Below, one piece after another: positions 59,967 to 64,000 of a stretch of DNA of 64,000 nt. A model generated the notes under the pieces. It saw nothing but the letters and a program-made list of their open reading frames with translations. It had not been told where the DNA came from and did no database searches. The position numbers and the translations under genes are program-made. Each line of letters opens with the position of its first letter. Position 1 is the first letter of the stretch. This stretch comes from Patiria miniata (Eukaryota; Echinodermata; Asteroidea; Valvatida; Asterinidae), in assembly GCF_015706575.1 (NCBI RefSeq), contig NW_024037051.1:1302001-1366000 (forward strand), given 5' to 3'.

Positions 59967-60102
59967 AAAAAGGAAAAAAAAAAACTTTAACGAAAACAAT
60001 AGCTGTTCCCAATTGAAATTGGGAACAGCTAAAAAAAAGGAAAACAAAAACTTTAACGAAAACAAGAGCTGTTCCCAATTGAAATTGGGAACAGCTAAAA
60101 AA
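59967..60102 (-). mobile_element. Stacked type 1 left ends
   Basis: Two type 1 palindromes at 60001-60030 and 60067-60096 lie outside the type 2 palindrome. Each is separated by an A-rich tract with CTTTAACGAAAACAA. The outermost joins almost directly to the CTAG of the next unit at 60103. Confidence 0.65.
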
Positions 60103-61437
60103 CTAGAAATTGTGGTTGTGAACAACCACAGAGCTGTTCCCAATATTGATTATCTGTTGGACCCATAGACATATAAGTAGAGATCTATGTCTGTTTGCAA
60201 CAGAAGATAGGGCTTTTCCGCATTATGATTTTTTTATCAATAATACGTCCCTGACTATGCATGAACATAAAATCTGTCAAAGTTAGCCGGAAATCCGCTA
60301 AAACGGTCACTGTGGACAGGATATGACCTAAGCAACAAGTGCGCTGTGCACGGGCTGACTGACATACGATATGTACAACGTACGTGCATGTACATGTACT
60401 GTACATTGTGGACGTCCTGTGCATGTTTCAAAGCAGAGGTTTTGTCAACCTGAAGTTTTAAGCGTGCGCAGGGCATGTCCGAGTTTGCGTATTGCCTTAT
60501 TTGCGTATTTGCTGTTTTAGACCTACCCTTAAATAGACAATTAAAGTAAAAACTAATATAAAAACTGCCATGGTTGATTTTTCAGGAATTTTCTAAGGAA
60601 AAAGGGTCTTTCATTATAACTTCCGGTCTAATGACGTCATACACCTTAAACTTCGCACACGTCTTAAGTGGGTCAAGGTCATCATATACACCAATATTTA
60701 GGCGATTCCGACAAACTTCGCCACAGACATCTATTCAAAATACATTTTTGAAAATTTTCAACCTGTCGCTAGAGGGCGCTCGAAGATTGCATGACGTCAT
60801 CGGTAGATGATTTGAAGAATACTATCAGCCAAGAGACTAACACCGTTGAAAGCAAGTTCATATCTATTACCACTTTCAAATAATAAGCCACTTCCGGTTT
60901 TGGCCTTTTTCGACCGGAAGCAAGGGTCACGTGATTTCACGCACACTGAATGAAATAAAGACCTTAATCTACTCTACCACTTGCGAGCAACAGAATGCTG
61001 CGGACGCGTACGGTTGATTTCTTATGCATTTTTAAATATTAAAAGTGTCACAATTTAATTGCCTATAAATAAACACCGGATGACGTCATCATGACGTCAT
61101 CATTACACAATGTTGTTTGAATTAGGGTCTTTGCTTGGACAAAGATTGGTGTAAATAAATTACTGGCAAAGAGTTGAAAATGCCCTCTGAAAATCGAATT
61201 TTTTTTTTAAATTTCTGTGTACAAAGTCTATGGGAAAAATTAAATATTCAAAATTCCATAATAAATCAGGTGATGACGTCAGCATGACGAAAAGTTTCGG
61301 CATACATCTTCAGATGATGGTTAATAACTATGCTGAGTTTAAAGTTGATCGGACTTAAAATAATTGCCAAAGTGGCTTGTAGAATAAAAACGTGTACAAA
61401 ACCTATGGGAAAAGTGGAAAAAGAAAAAAAAAGAAAA
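60103..61437 (-). mobile_element. Helitron-like non-autonomous unit, type 1
   Basis: CTAG at 60103-60106, GTGGTTGT hairpin, then GAGCTGTTCCCAATATTG. About 85 bp further in lies a degenerate type 3 right end (TCTATGTCTGTTTGCAACAG, GGGCTTTTCCGCATTATG). The common core follows, with five TGACGTCA octamers, ending in an A-rich left end at 61437. 1335 bp, non-coding. Confidence 0.65.
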
Positions 61438-63218
61438 CTAGAGGTCTATGTCTGTTTGCAACAGAACATAGGGCTTTTCCGCATTATGTTTTTTTTTAAA
61501 TTAAGGTCATGTTTTTCTGTTTTGTGCAAAACTGTGTGCATTTACGTTTTGTTTAACAAACCTCATTCAAATGGAAATTTGATTTTGGCATATTGCATTT
61601 GTCATATATAAAATATATATATAATCACAAGATGACGTCATTATGACGTCACCTCAATATTTATTGGTAACACATCCCGGCATGCCCCCATACCAAGTTT
61701 TAACCCAATCTAAATTACTGTTGATGAGATAGGGGCTTAAAATATACAAACGATGACGTCACATGTCTAATGATGACGTCATTGTAACAATACTTGGCAG
61801 TGATCATTATTTTATTGCGGTTTTAGGCTGTACCAAGTTTGAAAACAATCGGATTAATGAAAGTGTTAAATTTTGTAAGCAGAATAAAATTGGCAATATT
61901 AAAAAAATCGTAAAAAATCTACTGATGACGTCATCGTGACGTATTTCAGATGTTGTGTACTAGTGTTATTATCTACCCACCCACCAAGTTTCATGACGAT
62001 CGGACATTATCTTATATGTGTTTCAAAAAAGCGCATATTTGATGACATCATCATGACGTCACACATTTTTCAAAATTTTGTACATATACCTATTGCCTTA
62101 CAAACCTAATACAAAAAGAATTTTAAATTTAACATATTGGGTTCGTGATATATGGTTTAAAGGTCCAAAACTTCAAAAATCTATATAAAATCACACGATG
62201 ACGTCATGATGACGTCACCTCAATATTTATTTGTAACACATCCCGGCCTACCCCCATACCAAGTTTCAACCCAACCTGACGTACTGTTCATGAGATATAG
62301 GGGCTTAAAATATACAAGTTAACGATGACGTCACATGTCTAATGATGACGTCATCGTAACAATACTTGGCAGTGCTCATTATTTTATGGTGGTTTTAGTC
62401 CGTACCAAGTTTGAAAAAAATCGGATTGATAAAAGTGTTAAATTTTCTAAGCAGAATAAAATTGGCAATATTAAAAAAATCTTTAAAAATCGACCGATGA
62501 CGTCATCGTGACGTCATTCAAGATTGTGTGTACTAGTGTTATTATCTACCCACCCACCAAGTTTCAAGACGATCGGACATTCCCTTATATGTTTTTCAAA
62601 AAATCGCATTTTTGCTGACGTCATTATGACGTCACACATTTTTCCAAATTTTGTGCATTTATCTATTGCCCAGCGAACCTAATACAAAAAGAATTTTGAA
62701 TTTATCATATTGCGTTAGTGAGATATGGCTTAAAGGTCCAAATCTTCAAAAATCTATATAAAATCACACGATGACGTCATGATGACGTCACCTCAATTTT
62801 CGTCTATAACACATCCCGATCTACCTACATACCGAGTTTCAACTCAATCGGACTAACAGTTCTGTAGATATAGGACTTTGTAATATGCACATGAATGATG
62901 ACGTCACGTGACCCATGATGACGTCATCATGACGTCTATCTTCGCGAACGACCTTTGCTATATGTTCTGTGACTATGTTAAGTTTTGATGTCATATGACT
63001 TTGTTTTATGCCAAAAGTGTTTGCTAGAAAAAACGTGCACAAAGTCTATGGCATTTTGGTTGGAAGTCCCAAGAGGAAAAAAAAAAATAAAAAAGAAAAA
63101 AAATTCGTAGAGAAACAAAGGCTTTTCCGCAACTTTGCGGAAAAGCCAAAAAGAAAAAAAATTCGTAGAGAAACAAAGGCTTTTCCGCAACTTTGCGGAA
63201 AAGCCAAAAAAGGAAAAA
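61438..63218 (-). mobile_element. Helitron-like non-autonomous unit, type 3, apparently complete
   Basis: The right end is CTAG at 61438-61441, then a hairpin built on CTATGT and CTGTT with loop GCA, then GGGCTTTTCCGCATTATG. The left end has two stacked type 3 palindromes at 63120-63147 and 63178-63205 (GGCTTTTCCGCA half-stem), whose sequence matches the right-end motif inverted. The body has a tandem repeat of about 570-580 bp in roughly two and a half copies (AACACATCCCGG, ACCAAGTTT, paired TGACGTCA). About 1.78 kb, non-coding. Confidence 0.65.
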
Positions 63219-64000
63219 CTAGAAATTGTGGTTGTGAACAACCACAGAGCTGTTCCCAATATTGATTATCTGTTGGACCCATAGACATATAGGTAGAGAT
63301 CTATGTCTGTTTGCAACATAAGATAGGGCTTTCCGCATTATGATTTGTTTTAATCAATGTCCCTGACTATCACTACGAATGAACATAAAATCTGTCAAAG
63401 TTAGCCGGAAATCGGCTAAAACGGTCACTGTGGACAGGATTTGACCTCAGCAACACGTGCGCTGTGCGCGGGCTGACTGACATACGATATGTACAACGTA
63501 CAATATACGTGCATGTACTGTACATTGTGGACGTCCTGTGCATGTTTTAAAGCAGAGGTATTGTCAACCTGAAGTTTTAAGCGTGCGCGGGGCATATCCG
63601 AGTTTGCTTATTGCCTCGAATGTTTGAAACGTTTTAGACCTACCCTTAAATAGACAATTAAGGTAAAAACTAATATAAAAACTGCCATGGTTGATTTTTC
63701 AGGAATTTTCTAAGGAAAAAGAGTCTTTTCATTATAACTTCCGGTCTGATGACGTCATTCACCTTAAACTTCGCACACGTCTTAAGTGGGTCAAGGTCAT
63801 CATATACACCAATATTTAGGCGATTCCGACAAACTTCGCCACAGACATCTATTCAATATACATTTTTGAAAATTTTCAACCTGTCGCTAGAGGGCGCTCG
63901 AAGATTGCATGACGTCATCGGTAGATGATTTGAAGAATACTATCAGCCAAGAGACTAACACCGTTAAAAGCAAGTTCATATCTATTACCACTTTCAAATT
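63219..64000 (-). mobile_element. Helitron-like unit, type 1 (partial, 5' part outside window)
   Basis: CTAG at 63219-63222 with the type 1 hairpin and the common core in order. Runs off the window end within the core. Confidence 0.6.

Overview
The window reads as repeat-rich nuclear DNA of an invertebrate animal, most likely marine. Pointers are a transposon gene with a eukaryotic splice acceptor, many (CATGTA)-type runs, abundant palindromic TGACGTCA and CACGTG repeats, and long foldback and satellite-like elements. I cannot name the species. I found no host protein gene, rRNA, tRNA or CRISPR array; nearly everything recognisable is mobile or repetitive DNA.

Layout. (1) 1-5040: minus-strand Helitron-like non-autonomous units, joined head to tail. 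(2) 5041-6493: unassigned sequence. (3) 6494-19768: a 13.3 kb plus-strand head-to-tail array of eight such units, the last four nearly identical at about 1300 bp. (4) 19769-20870: unassigned sequence. (5) 20878-38301: one giant foldback element with a perfect 7-8 bp target duplication. Its arms consist of two satellite arrays (about 385 bp and 205 bp units), and its right arm is split by a 6.7 kb Helitron-like insertion at 29354-36057. (6) About 38590-41475: a second large palindrome, itself carrying a 1.4 kb element with inverted minisatellite ends. (7) 42.8-53.9 kb: a Helentron-type rolling-circle transposon with two long open frames. The first has PHD, herpes-tegument-like protease, OTU and HUH Rep domains; the second has a PIF1 helicase and an endonuclease domain. 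(8) 54.1-58.6 kb: three minisatellites. (9) 59.05-64 kb: minus-strand Helitron-like units again.

The strongest new structural signal is in the Helitron-like units. Their right ends are a hairpin followed by CTAG. Their left ends are TTA plus a near-perfect palindrome. Half of that palindrome reappears inverted just inside the right-end hairpin. Four different versions of this end pair occur, and in each the left and right sequences match each other. Older ends lie nested inside newer ones, as if units repeatedly acquired new termini. The Helentron supplies the only rolling-circle enzymes in the window, but whether it moves these units is unknown.
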